Shown here in pieces: positions 8,279 to 15,484 of a stretch of DNA of 38,620 nucleotides. The stretch is from positions 1 through 38,620 of the forward strand of contig JAGRIK010000130.1 in the NCBI GenBank assembly GCA_020443325.1. Direction: 5' to 3'. Made by a program: the position numbers and the translations under genes. This stretch comes from Halioglobus sp. GTDB taxonomy: Bacteria > Pseudomonadota > Gammaproteobacteria > Pseudomonadales > Halieaceae. A model generated the notes under the pieces. That model saw nothing but the letters and a program-made list of their open reading frames with translations, was not told where the DNA came from and did not search any database. Every line of letters starts with the position of its first letter. Position 1 is the first letter of the stretch.

Positions 8279-9415
8279 TCACTTCATCTGCACATCAACA
8301 ATGTCCGGTGCAATCGATACGCCCAGCGCCTCTGCGGCCTCCTGATCGCCAAGCAGCTGGGCCGCAAAGAACAGCATGCCGTAGGTTGCAGTAATATCGC
8401 GCGCCAGTACATTATCGATATAGGTAAACGGCTCTCCTGGCACTGTCTGGCGCTCGCCCTCACCGCAACCCGCGTTGAAAGCCGGCACGATTCCCGCAAT
8501 GTCGGAAAAAGACCAGTGCCCGGCGTCGGCAATTTCGATTTTCCAGGCGGGCCCCACAGCCGCCTGGTAATTGGCGCGCAACACCGCGTTGCCGATACTA
8601 CCGATACTGTTGTCTTCCTGTGCGACCATAAACAACAACGGTTCTTGAATATTCGCGACGCTGACACCGGGAAAAACAGGGCTCTCGACAGGCGCTGCAA
8701 TAATCAACCCGGCCTTGAAACGCGGATCATCCTGCAGAATCTTGCCTGCGGTCACCGCACCATAGCTGTGTCCCGCAATGGCAACCTGGTCGACGTCAAA
8801 ACGGCCCTGCAGTGATTCGGGTAATGCCTGCGAGTTTTCCGTCAGCAATTCATCCAGTATCGCAGAGACGTCACTGGCTCGCGTCGCCAGGAATTCCACG
8901 TTCAGCATTGCGCCCGAATCAAACAGGGTATTGCGCGCATGGTCCGGCGCGGCTACCACAATGCCATGACTAGCTAACCGCTCGGCAAGGGAGAAAGATG
9001 AATAGCGCGTGCATTCGTAACAGTGAGAAAAAATAACCAGCGGGAATTTTTCCGGAGTTGCGGCAGGTTGCGGGGCCAAACTGGAGGACGTTTCCCGCCG
9101 CGTACACTGCCCGGGCACCGTTTCCAGCAGGGCGAGTATTTCATCGCGCTCGGCCTCATCAATAGCAAAGTCCTGGATGGACTGCGTCGCCTGCGCACTT
9201 GCCGCGGGGTACCAGAGCTCGACATTGAGCGTCCTACCTTCACTCGCATTCATCACGCTTATCGTCCGGTTGCCAACCGGATAGGGGCCCATTTCATCGT
9301 AGCTATAGGACTGCTGGGCAGCGCCTGAATGACTGTTGTCGCCACCATCGGAACATCCGGCTACCCCCAACAACAGGCACGCGACCAGATAACATTCCAA
9401 TTTAAACTTGCGCAT
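8279..9415 (-). CDS. lipoprotein alpha/beta hydrolase (dienelactone hydrolase / PAF-acetylhydrolase-like)
   Basis: A 378-residue lipoprotein: lipobox LGVAGC with C21, mature start CSDGGDNS. The alpha/beta-hydrolase fold shows the oxyanion segment FPLVIFSHCYECTRYSSF (124-141), the nucleophile elbow GHSYG with S217, a likely acid D268 in VAQEDN, and the catalytic H300 in DAGHW. The order and spacing match the predicted dienelactone-hydrolase/plasma-type PAF-acetylhydrolase group (COG4188-like). It probably acts on an ester or short acyl lipid at the cell envelope. Two Cys in SHCYEC and C104 may form a disulfide. It converges on the DUF3820 gene with a 99-bp gap. Substrate not determinable. Confidence 0.9.
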   Translation of the reverse strand: MRKFKLECYLVACLLLGVAGCSDGGDNSHSGAAQQSYSYDEMGPYPVGNRTISVMNASEGRTLNVELWYPAASAQATQSIQDFAIDEAERDEILALLETVPGQCTRRETSSSLAPQPAATPEKFPLVIFSHCYECTRYSSFSLAERLASHGIVVAAPDHARNTLFDSGAMLNVEFLATRASDVSAILDELLTENSQALPESLQGRFDVDQVAIAGHSYGAVTAGKILQDDPRFKAGLIIAAPVESPVFPGVSVANIQEPLLFMVAQEDNSIGSIGNAVLRANYQAAVGPAWKIEIADAGHWSFSDIAGIVPAFNAGCGEGERQTVPGEPFTYIDNVLARDITATYGMLFFAAQLLGDQEAAEALGVSIAPDIVDVQMK

Positions 9416-9613
9416 ACATCATCACTCTTGCGGGAGTTGGTTCGCCGCTCCAACCAGCGGGGCCGCTGTGGTCACCGCCCCTGGAGGACTCGACAGAGGG
9501 AGTAACGACTATCTGTCTTTGTGCGCAGCGTTGTCAACCTCCCACAGCATGACAATGCCGGAATCGACTGCGGGAGGCCAGGCTCACACCACCGCCCCAA
9601 GCTGGCGACTGGC

Positions 9614-9641
9614 TTGCCTGTTAAGCCAATTGCCTTATACT
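9614..9641 (+). promoter_or_regulatory. candidate sigma-70 promoter for the DUF2846 lipoprotein gene
   Basis: TTGCCT (9614-9619), a 16-bp spacer and TATACT (9636-9641), about 95 bp upstream of the ATG at 9736. It is the best -35/-10 pair I see in the 320-bp divergent region 9416-9735. The rest of that gap shows no further gene. Confidence 0.4.
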
Positions 9642-9735
9642 TGGGCGTCCCACTTCCAGCCTGACCACGCCGCTCGCGCTCAACCTGCTGCCATAAAGAT
9701 GTCCGGTCTCGCAGCGCTATTTTTGGAGTTTTCCG

Positions 9736-10242
9736 ATGAAGAATGTAACGATGATACGCACTTGCCTGCTGCATGGCGTTTTCATATTCCTGCTGAGTGC
9801 ATGCACGCAAACGGTCGGCCACTTTACACCCACAGTAGCCACCAATCCCGACAACGCCGTGTTCTATATCTACCGGCCTGCCGCATCAACACCGGGTTTG
9901 ATGAAGCCATTGAAATTCGATTATCCGGATGTGCTGGTGGATGGGAAAAGCATCGGCGTGCTCAAGTACGATCAGTATCTGGTGACCGAACTTGCGCCGG
10001 GCGCCCACAACATCACCATAACCGGGTTGACGACAGCTTCCAGCGGGTGGGCTGCGCGCGATATCGAACAGGCTTTCCAGGTGAGCCCCGGTACGCAGGT
10101 GTTTATGAAACTGCAGGTGGAGTACGACATGGAGAAAATGAACCTGGGTGAGCTGGGCGCGAAGTACATTATCAATCTGCTGCCTGTTGACAGTGAAGAT
10201 GCCAGGTACGAGATCCGCAACACCACACCTGCGCGCAACTAG
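9736..10242 (+). CDS. DUF2846 lipoprotein
   Basis: A 168-residue lipoprotein with lipobox LLSAC and a DUF2846 domain. AVFYIYRP, then VLVDGKSIGVLKYDQYLVTELAPGAHNI and a late GTQVFMKLQVEY strand are the family hallmarks (a small periplasmic beta sandwich of unknown function). GGAG at 9725-9728 lies 7 nt ahead of the ATG, fixing the start. It is convergent with the amidohydrolase gene ending at 10298. No catalytic residues are apparent; members are usually orphan envelope proteins. Confidence 0.88.
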   Translation: MKNVTMIRTCLLHGVFIFLLSACTQTVGHFTPTVATNPDNAVFYIYRPAASTPGLMKPLKFDYPDVLVDGKSIGVLKYDQYLVTELAPGAHNITITGLTTASSGWAARDIEQAFQVSPGTQVFMKLQVEYDMEKMNLGELGAKYIINLLPVDSEDARYEIRNTTPARN

Positions 10243-10297
10243 CGACCGACGTTCACTGGATCCCGCTGCTTTGGCGCCCTGCCCCGGTCACCCGATA

Positions 10298-12010
10298 TCA
10301 GCTCACCATCTGAGGCCTTATAAATTCGCCGGGCATTGAGCCGGTAGCCGCCCCCCCGGCGAAAGTCGGCACACCATTCACCAGTGTCAGGCGCATCGGG
10401 GCCGCGTCGCGCGTCCAGCGCCACGTGTAGCCGCCTTTACCATCAGGGACATCGTTGACCTTGTACTTGTCCCGTCGCTCAATCTCGTCGAGGGAGAACA
10501 CGGTGATATCGGCTCGCTTGCCAACAGCCAGCACGCCGCGATCATGAAACCCGAAATGCCCGGCCAACTTGCCAGTCTGGCAGTGCACCGCCTCTTCTAT
10601 CGAGATTTTTCCCTCACGGACATAGTCGGTGTAGAGCAACAGATTGTCGCCACTGCCACAGAACAACTGCCCGTGGGCACCGCTATCATTGATATTGCCC
10701 ACGGTGAGCGGATCGCGAATCAACCTGACAACCATATCGTCATCCTTGTCCCAGGGAGGCATGGTGACCGTAGAGGATAATCCATTATTGATGAACCACT
10801 GCGCCAGCGCATCCGATGGGTGCACACCGAGTTCGGCCGCGTACTCACCGAGGGTAACACCCATGGGACCCGCCTCATTGTCCGAGTTGTCCAGCATCAT
10901 TTGTGAGGGCGCCCGGAAAAACGAGGTTTCAAGTGACTCGTTATCCCAGGAGTGCCGGGCACGCGCACGCCATTCCGCATCGCCCAGCAAGGCGAGTTTC
11001 TCTTCATCTGTTTCCGCCGTTACGACTTCATGCCACACATACTCGTTTGACTGTGCGAACAGTAATGACTGGCGGATACTGGCGGTGACGGTGATAGGCA
11101 CATGCGCAAAACCGGTCCAGAAATCCCGCCCCTCCCTGGCAAAGCGCTCGTGCAAATCTACAAACGGTTGCTGCAGTCCGTAGTCTTTTTGCCATTTCAG
11201 TGTCGGCACCCCGGCCCACTGCACGCGAACATTCAAACCCTCCGTCAGCCGGGCAATGCGCTCCATGGTATCGCCACCGGTGAAGCGCATGAGGGTATCA
11301 ATCACCACCTGTACCGTTGCCCCGGGGTGTCGCTCCATCACCTTGAACAACGCTGTGAGTTCTGCATCATCAGCCAACATCGTCGGTATTGGCCTGTCCG
11401 CGCCATCGTGATCGAGGAAGTTGGTGGACATGCCGAGCGCGCCGGCAGCCAGCGCATCCTCAAGGTGAGCCGCGATCTGCTCTATCTCGTCCGCCGTGGC
11501 CGCGCGCTCCCAGGCGTCCATGCCCATCACGGCGAGGCGCAGCGCGATGTGCCCAACAAACGTGCAATAGTTGGCGGGCACATTGCAGTTCTCAACCATG
11601 GACTGCTTGTACTCCGACCATTTGCGCCAGTCCCAGGGCAGGTTGCTGAAAAAGGGAGGCTCGGGAATGTCTTCAAAGAAGGAAAATATTTTGACCACTT
11701 CGGCTCGAACTTCAGGGTCTTCATGCGTCGGCGCCAGCGCAAAACCGCAGTTGCCCATTACGATAGTTGTTACGCCACAGCCGGGCAGCGGGTCGAGATC
11801 TGGCTGCCACCACATAACCCCATCGAAATGGGTGTGGCTTTCTATCAATCCCGGAGTGACATAACAGCCACTCGCATCGACGACCTCCTCCCCTGACGTC
11901 GCCTCCAGATTCTGGCCAAGCGCGCTGATCACACCATCCTCCACGCGCACATCACCGACAAAACCCTCGGCACCCGTGCCATCGACCACTACTCCACCCT
12001 TTATCAACAT
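10298..12010 (-). CDS. N-acyl-D-amino-acid deacylase family amidohydrolase
   Basis: A 570-residue metal-dependent amidohydrolase of the D-aminoacylase group. LIKGGVVVDGTG and a small N-terminal beta domain come first, then the metal-binding H59-T-H61 in GLIESHTHFDG and the family-specific GNCGF with C88, a zinc ligand in D-aminoacylase. Near the end are SGAHGQ, VLAVGKRADITVF and the closing beta-domain strand. Family members release D-amino acids from N-acyl derivatives or act on related cyclic amides. The ATG at 12010 is preferred over the GTG three codons upstream because GGGAG (12020-12024) is properly spaced from the ATG and overlaps the GTG. Divergent from an AraC-type regulator, its probable regulator. 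Exact substrate unknown. Confidence 0.9.
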   Translation of the reverse strand: MLIKGGVVVDGTGAEGFVGDVRVEDGVISALGQNLEATSGEEVVDASGCYVTPGLIESHTHFDGVMWWQPDLDPLPGCGVTTIVMGNCGFALAPTHEDPEVRAEVVKIFSFFEDIPEPPFFSNLPWDWRKWSEYKQSMVENCNVPANYCTFVGHIALRLAVMGMDAWERAATADEIEQIAAHLEDALAAGALGMSTNFLDHDGADRPIPTMLADDAELTALFKVMERHPGATVQVVIDTLMRFTGGDTMERIARLTEGLNVRVQWAGVPTLKWQKDYGLQQPFVDLHERFAREGRDFWTGFAHVPITVTASIRQSLLFAQSNEYVWHEVVTAETDEEKLALLGDAEWRARARHSWDNESLETSFFRAPSQMMLDNSDNEAGPMGVTLGEYAAELGVHPSDALAQWFINNGLSSTVTMPPWDKDDDMVVRLIRDPLTVGNINDSGAHGQLFCGSGDNLLLYTDYVREGKISIEEAVHCQTGKLAGHFGFHDRGVLAVGKRADITVFSLDEIERRDKYKVNDVPDGKGGYTWRWTRDAAPMRLTLVNGVPTFAGGAATGSMPGEFIRPQMVS

Positions 12011-12059
12011 CGTCAACACTCCCGCTGTGCTTGCCCAATTGGAAGAAACTGCATTGGAT

Positions 12060-12112
12060 TGAATTATTCAATTGTTTGGGGAGAAATATTAGCAATATAC
12101 TCCTGAATTATT
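12060..12112. promoter_or_regulatory. direct-repeat operator and promoter between amidohydrolase and AraC-type genes
   Basis: TGAATTATT occurs at 12060-12068 (within palindrome TGAATTATTCA, 12060-12070) and again at 12104-12112. The two copies are 44 bp apart, about four helical turns, in direct orientation as AraC-family half-sites often are. Between them is a plausible plus-strand promoter, TTGTTT (12072-12077), an 18-bp spacer and TATACT (12096-12101). The second copy would overlap the transcription start, suggesting autoregulation. That start would lie only a few bases from the ATG at 12115. Confidence 0.45.
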
Positions 12113-12114
12113 GA

Positions 12115-13224
12115 ATGATATTGTCACTTCGCATGGAAATCACTGATGTTGCCCAATACCTGCTGCTGATCGCTGCCGGGCGTGAGGTCAAACACCGCCA
12201 CCTGCGACAATTGGCGCATTACTTCTCCGGCACCCGTTCAGACCTGGAAGCCGAGGGCTTTATTGAGCTCGCCAGGCAGATACAGGCGAACCTGCACCAG
12301 CAGCCTGAATCGAGAGAACTGGCCGCTGAGTTCTTGCCCTGCCTGGATCCTCCGGGCTTTCGCAGCGACGCACAGGCGCAACAGTTTATCGACCGCTTTG
12401 TCGAGAGCCTTGGACCGCTGCTGCTGTGGGCACAGCCTATTACAATGGGTTACGCACGGCGGATGAAAGGCAGCCCCTTCGACCTGACGGCCGACCAGAC
12501 CGAGGGCATTCCAGGCTGGATCATACTGTACACTCTCGAGGGTGAAGGTGTGCTCGATACCGGCGTTCGCAAACTGCCCATGCGGGCGGGAAATATGGCA
12601 GCGTTCGAGCCGGGCGCCGTATTCAGCTACTACCGATCGCCAGGGGCAAACACCTGGGGACACTACTGGATTACCTTTCAGGCGGAAGCAGCATGGCGCG
12701 ACTGGATGGCGTGGCCCCGGGTTGGGCCGCATATCGGCTACCTGGCGTTTGCCGACACAGCCCGGGAGGAGATTGAACAAAACCTTGCGCAACTCAATCA
12801 ATGTTTTCTCAGCGCCTCGCCGATGAAGCTCGAACTCGAACACAACCTGCTCGAGCAACTTATCCTGCGGGCCCGGAATCTCCTGCCCGCAGAATCCCAG
12901 ACGGAGATAGATTCGCGCATCGCCCGAGCGCAGGCATTCATCGAGGACAACTATAATCGTGTCTTTACACTTGATGAGGTCGCTGCAGCGGCCAGCATAT
13001 CGACCTCGCGCCTCGCCCATAAGTTCAAGGACCAGACAGGCCTGACCGTACTGGAATGGCGTGATGAAAAGCGGATGATGACTGCAGCACAGCTACTGCG
13101 GGCGACCACCACCCCCATTTCCACCATCGCAGACCATGTCGGCTATATCGACGCGCCCTATTTCAGCCGAACGTTCAAACGCCTTGTCGGTTGCACTCCA
13201 CGACAGTTTCGCAGCAGGCGGTAA
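12115..13224 (+). CDS. AraC-family transcriptional regulator
   Basis: A 369-residue regulator. Residues 1-110 are an uncommon helical extension. Residues about 125-225 form a cupin-like ligand-binding domain (GWIILYTLEGEGVLDTG, MRAGNMAAFEPGAVFSYYRS). Residues about 265-369 are the two helix-turn-helix motifs typical of AraC/XylS (FTLDEVAAAASISTSRLAHKFK, then STIADHVGYIDAPYFSRTFK and the closing CTPRQFR). It probably senses a small ligand and controls the divergent amidohydrolase. The promoter inferred upstream leaves almost no leader for the ATG at 12115, so the internal ATG at 12133 (MEITDVAQY) is a realistic alternative start. Neither has a clear Shine-Dalgarno sequence. Confidence 0.9.
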   Translation: MILSLRMEITDVAQYLLLIAAGREVKHRHLRQLAHYFSGTRSDLEAEGFIELARQIQANLHQQPESRELAAEFLPCLDPPGFRSDAQAQQFIDRFVESLGPLLLWAQPITMGYARRMKGSPFDLTADQTEGIPGWIILYTLEGEGVLDTGVRKLPMRAGNMAAFEPGAVFSYYRSPGANTWGHYWITFQAEAAWRDWMAWPRVGPHIGYLAFADTAREEIEQNLAQLNQCFLSASPMKLELEHNLLEQLILRARNLLPAESQTEIDSRIARAQAFIEDNYNRVFTLDEVAAAASISTSRLAHKFKDQTGLTVLEWRDEKRMMTAAQLLRATTTPISTIADHVGYIDAPYFSRTFKRLVGCTPRQFRSRR

Positions 13225-13415
13225 TGGGCCCGTTTGGCATTGGCAAGCATTGGGCCTGCCTGCGGAGAAATCTAACCTCCCTCCAATCCGCTAATTTATG
13301 TAAACTGTATGCCGTATCGATACGTAACAACAGTGATCGCTACCTTGCTTCTGGCGACAATGACACCTTCTCGGCAACGCTGAAGTGTTTTCTTCTGATT
13401 AATTAAGGACAAGCC

Positions 13416-13916
13416 ATGATTTCCAGCACAATGGAAAAAGCCCTCCTAAGCCAACTGAACCGCGAGTTTTCTTCCGCCTACCTCTATCTGGCCATGTCGG
13501 CCTACTGCAGTCACCTCGAGTTCAACGGCGCTGCCAATTGGTTCAAACTGCAGTACGAGGAAGAGCACAACCACGCCACCAGGATTTATAACTATCTGGT
13601 TGAACAAGGTGTACACGTCGTCCTTGGCGAAGTGACGAGCCCGCCCAGTGATTTCGGAAAACTCCTGGACGTATTCAATGCCTCGCTGTCGCATGAACAA
13701 TCCATGACGTCCGGGCTCAACGATCTCAGTGACCATGCCCTGAAGGAAAAGGATCACGCCACCTATAATCTCCTGCAGTGGTTTGTGAACGAGCAGGTGG
13801 AGGAAGAGGCGACCCTCGGAGGCATCATCTCCAAGCTCAAGCTGGTCAAGGACGATGGCTATGGCCTGCTGATGATTGATAACGAGCTGGGCGCAAGGCA
13901 GTCTGCCAGCGCCTGA
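13416..13916 (+). CDS. ftnA: bacterial non-heme ferritin
   Basis: A 166-residue four-helix ferritin of FtnA length. The di-iron ferroxidase ligands fall at exactly the E. coli FtnA positions: E17, E50, H53, E94, Q127 and E130, so it should oxidise Fe(II) and store Fe(III) as a 24-subunit cage. No heme-ligating Met of the bacterioferritin type is apparent. An AAGGA ribosome site precedes the ATG. An inverted repeat, CCTGACCGC (13912-13920) with GCGGTCAGG (13941-13949), spans the stop codon but lacks a T tract. The next gene is a metal exporter, so the pair may share a metal-homeostasis theme, although the 100-bp gap argues for separate transcription. Confidence 0.96.
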   Translation: MISSTMEKALLSQLNREFSSAYLYLAMSAYCSHLEFNGAANWFKLQYEEEHNHATRIYNYLVEQGVHVVLGEVTSPPSDFGKLLDVFNASLSHEQSMTSGLNDLSDHALKEKDHATYNLLQWFVNEQVEEEATLGGIISKLKLVKDDGYGLLMIDNELGARQSASA

Positions 13917-14018
13917 CCGCGAATGCCTCTGCCTCGATTGGCGGTCAGGGCCCCCTGCGAGCATCGCGCATATCGATCGAGGATAGTACACTCGGCAGTT
14001 CAACAACGCAGGTAGTGT

Positions 14019-14942
14019 ATGTCGCCAACTGATCCCCACGACCATTCGCATGACCACGATCACGCGGGGCACAGTCACGCGCCCCAGGTGAGCAACGATA
14101 ACGAGCGGCGTATTTTCCTCGCGATGCTACTCACGGGCGGCTTTATGGCCGTGGAAGTGATTGGCGGCCTGATCTCGGGATCCCTCGCGCTGATCGCTGA
14201 CGCCGGACATATGGCTACCGACACCGCAGCGCTGGCCCTGGCCTGGCTGGCCTTTCGCTTGTCCAGGCGCCCCGCCGACTCCAGCCGTTCCTATGGCTAC
14301 CATCGCGGGGAGGTGCTCGCGGCCTTCGTCAATGGCATCGCGATGATCGCGCTGGTTGCATGGATCCTGTTTGAGGCGATACAACGCCTGAATGCTCCCG
14401 TTGAGGTACTGGGCGGGATCATGCTGTGGATTGCCGTCGGCGGGTTACTGGTCAACTGTTTCGCATTCTGGCTGCTCCACACCGGCTCCAGGGAAAACCT
14501 CAACGTACGCGGAGCCGCGGTACATGTAGCCGGCGACTTGCTGGGCTCCGTTGCCGCCATCATCGCAGCCGTGGTGATTATCTTTACAGGGTGGACGCCG
14601 GTGGATCCCCTGTTATCCATCGCGGTCGCACTCCTGATATTGCGTTCTGCCTGGGTGATTACCAAACAATCTGCCCATATCCTGATGGAAGGTGCGCCGC
14701 AGGGGCTGGATCCCGCCACGATCAGGGCGGACCTGATGCAGAAAATTCCCAGCCTGGAAGACGTGCATCACATCCACATCTGGTCACTGACGCAGGAGCG
14801 CCACCTGGTCACGCTACATGCGCGCATTCAGGAATCTGCGGACCCCGATGAACAACTCGAGGCGGTGAATTCGCGGCTGGTCGAGCGTTTCAACGTGGAT
14901 CACGCGACCGTGCAGATCGAAAAGAAACCGTGTGCGTCCTAG
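14019..14942 (+). CDS. cation diffusion facilitator, zinc exporter type (ZitB/CzcD-like)
   Basis: A 307-residue CDF transporter with a His/Asp-rich N-terminus (residues 7-20), six membrane helices and a C-terminal cytoplasmic domain. The intramembrane metal site has the HxxxD/HxxxD form, H64-D68 in DAGHMATD and H169-D173 in VHVAGD, which is the Zn(II)-type arrangement. RSYGYHRGEVLAAFVNG is the conserved loop after TM2. The C-terminal domain includes DVHHIHIWSLT, a metal-binding region in the family. It exports Zn2+ (possibly Cd2+ or Co2+) by proton antiport. A small terminator follows. Confidence 0.94.
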   Translation: MSPTDPHDHSHDHDHAGHSHAPQVSNDNERRIFLAMLLTGGFMAVEVIGGLISGSLALIADAGHMATDTAALALAWLAFRLSRRPADSSRSYGYHRGEVLAAFVNGIAMIALVAWILFEAIQRLNAPVEVLGGIMLWIAVGGLLVNCFAFWLLHTGSRENLNVRGAAVHVAGDLLGSVAAIIAAVVIIFTGWTPVDPLLSIAVALLILRSAWVITKQSAHILMEGAPQGLDPATIRADLMQKIPSLEDVHHIHIWSLTQERHLVTLHARIQESADPDEQLEAVNSRLVERFNVDHATVQIEKKPCAS

Positions 14943-14980
14943 GCAATATGGCTCGATGACATCCGGACCCTTTCACTCAG

Positions 14981-15006
14981 AAGCGCCCTAAGCAAATGGC
15001 GCTTTT
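14981..15006 (+). terminator. probable intrinsic terminator after the CDF gene
   Basis: AAGCGCC (14981-14987) pairs with GGCGCTT (14998-15004) across a 10-base loop, followed by a short T run. It begins 39 bp after the stop codon of the cation exporter. The T tract is short, so it may be weak. Confidence 0.5.
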
Positions 15007-15471
15007 AGGCCTCGATACAGCGGTGAACAGATGCTCTTACCATTTGCAGGCTGCAACAATCAGCACGTCCCTGGCTGCCTCACGAAAAACCTGTTTCTCC
15101 CTGATACCTTTATCTCCGCAGCTTTATACTAATAATAACTAGCTTAAATGACCAAGCGTAAATCGACACCAGTGAAACCTGGCAATACACCGACATTGGG
15201 CTGACGGTTTTTCTCACTAATCCACACTTCAAGAATGGATAAACGGCGATGGTGAGGCCCGCCAAGTCTCGCATTGACGATTCGATCCAGAGGTCTGCTA
15301 GAATTTAGGGGACCATGTCTCATTAACGCAGTAATTCCAGAGGGAATGATTGCAAAAACACGGAAATAACAGGAGTATGCGAGGATTGCATGACCATAAT
15401 GGCCTGAGCTCCCAAATAATTAAACGCACGGTTTAGTAGCAGATACCGCAATCACTACCGCCGTGTTATTC
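15007..15471. other. gene-poor leader region ahead of the radical SAM gene
   Basis: No ORF of normal size is evident. I searched it for a RiPP precursor because a radical SAM enzyme follows. Only very short frames appear: 18 codons at 15148-15204, 7 codons with a GAGGGA site from about 15346, and 19 codons from about 15376 with AGGAG too close to its ATG. None has a recognisable leader/core form. No convincing promoter or riboswitch structure was identified; a cobalamin riboswitch is not evident but could not be tested by folding. Confidence 0.4.
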
Positions 15472-15484
15472 GAGGTATGTTTCG

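Noticed and set aside
9408..10151. 247-codon plus-strand open frame
   Set aside because: Overlaps the DUF2846 lipoprotein in another frame and lacks a domain or ribosome site.
13912..13949. 9-bp inverted repeat across the ferritin stop codon as a terminator
   Set aside because: Loop of 20 bases and no T tract; it could be chance or an mRNA stability element.
15148..15204. 18-codon frame as a RiPP precursor for the radical SAM enzyme
   Set aside because: No ribosome site, no leader-like sequence and no Cys or repeat in a core; chance frames of this length are frequent.
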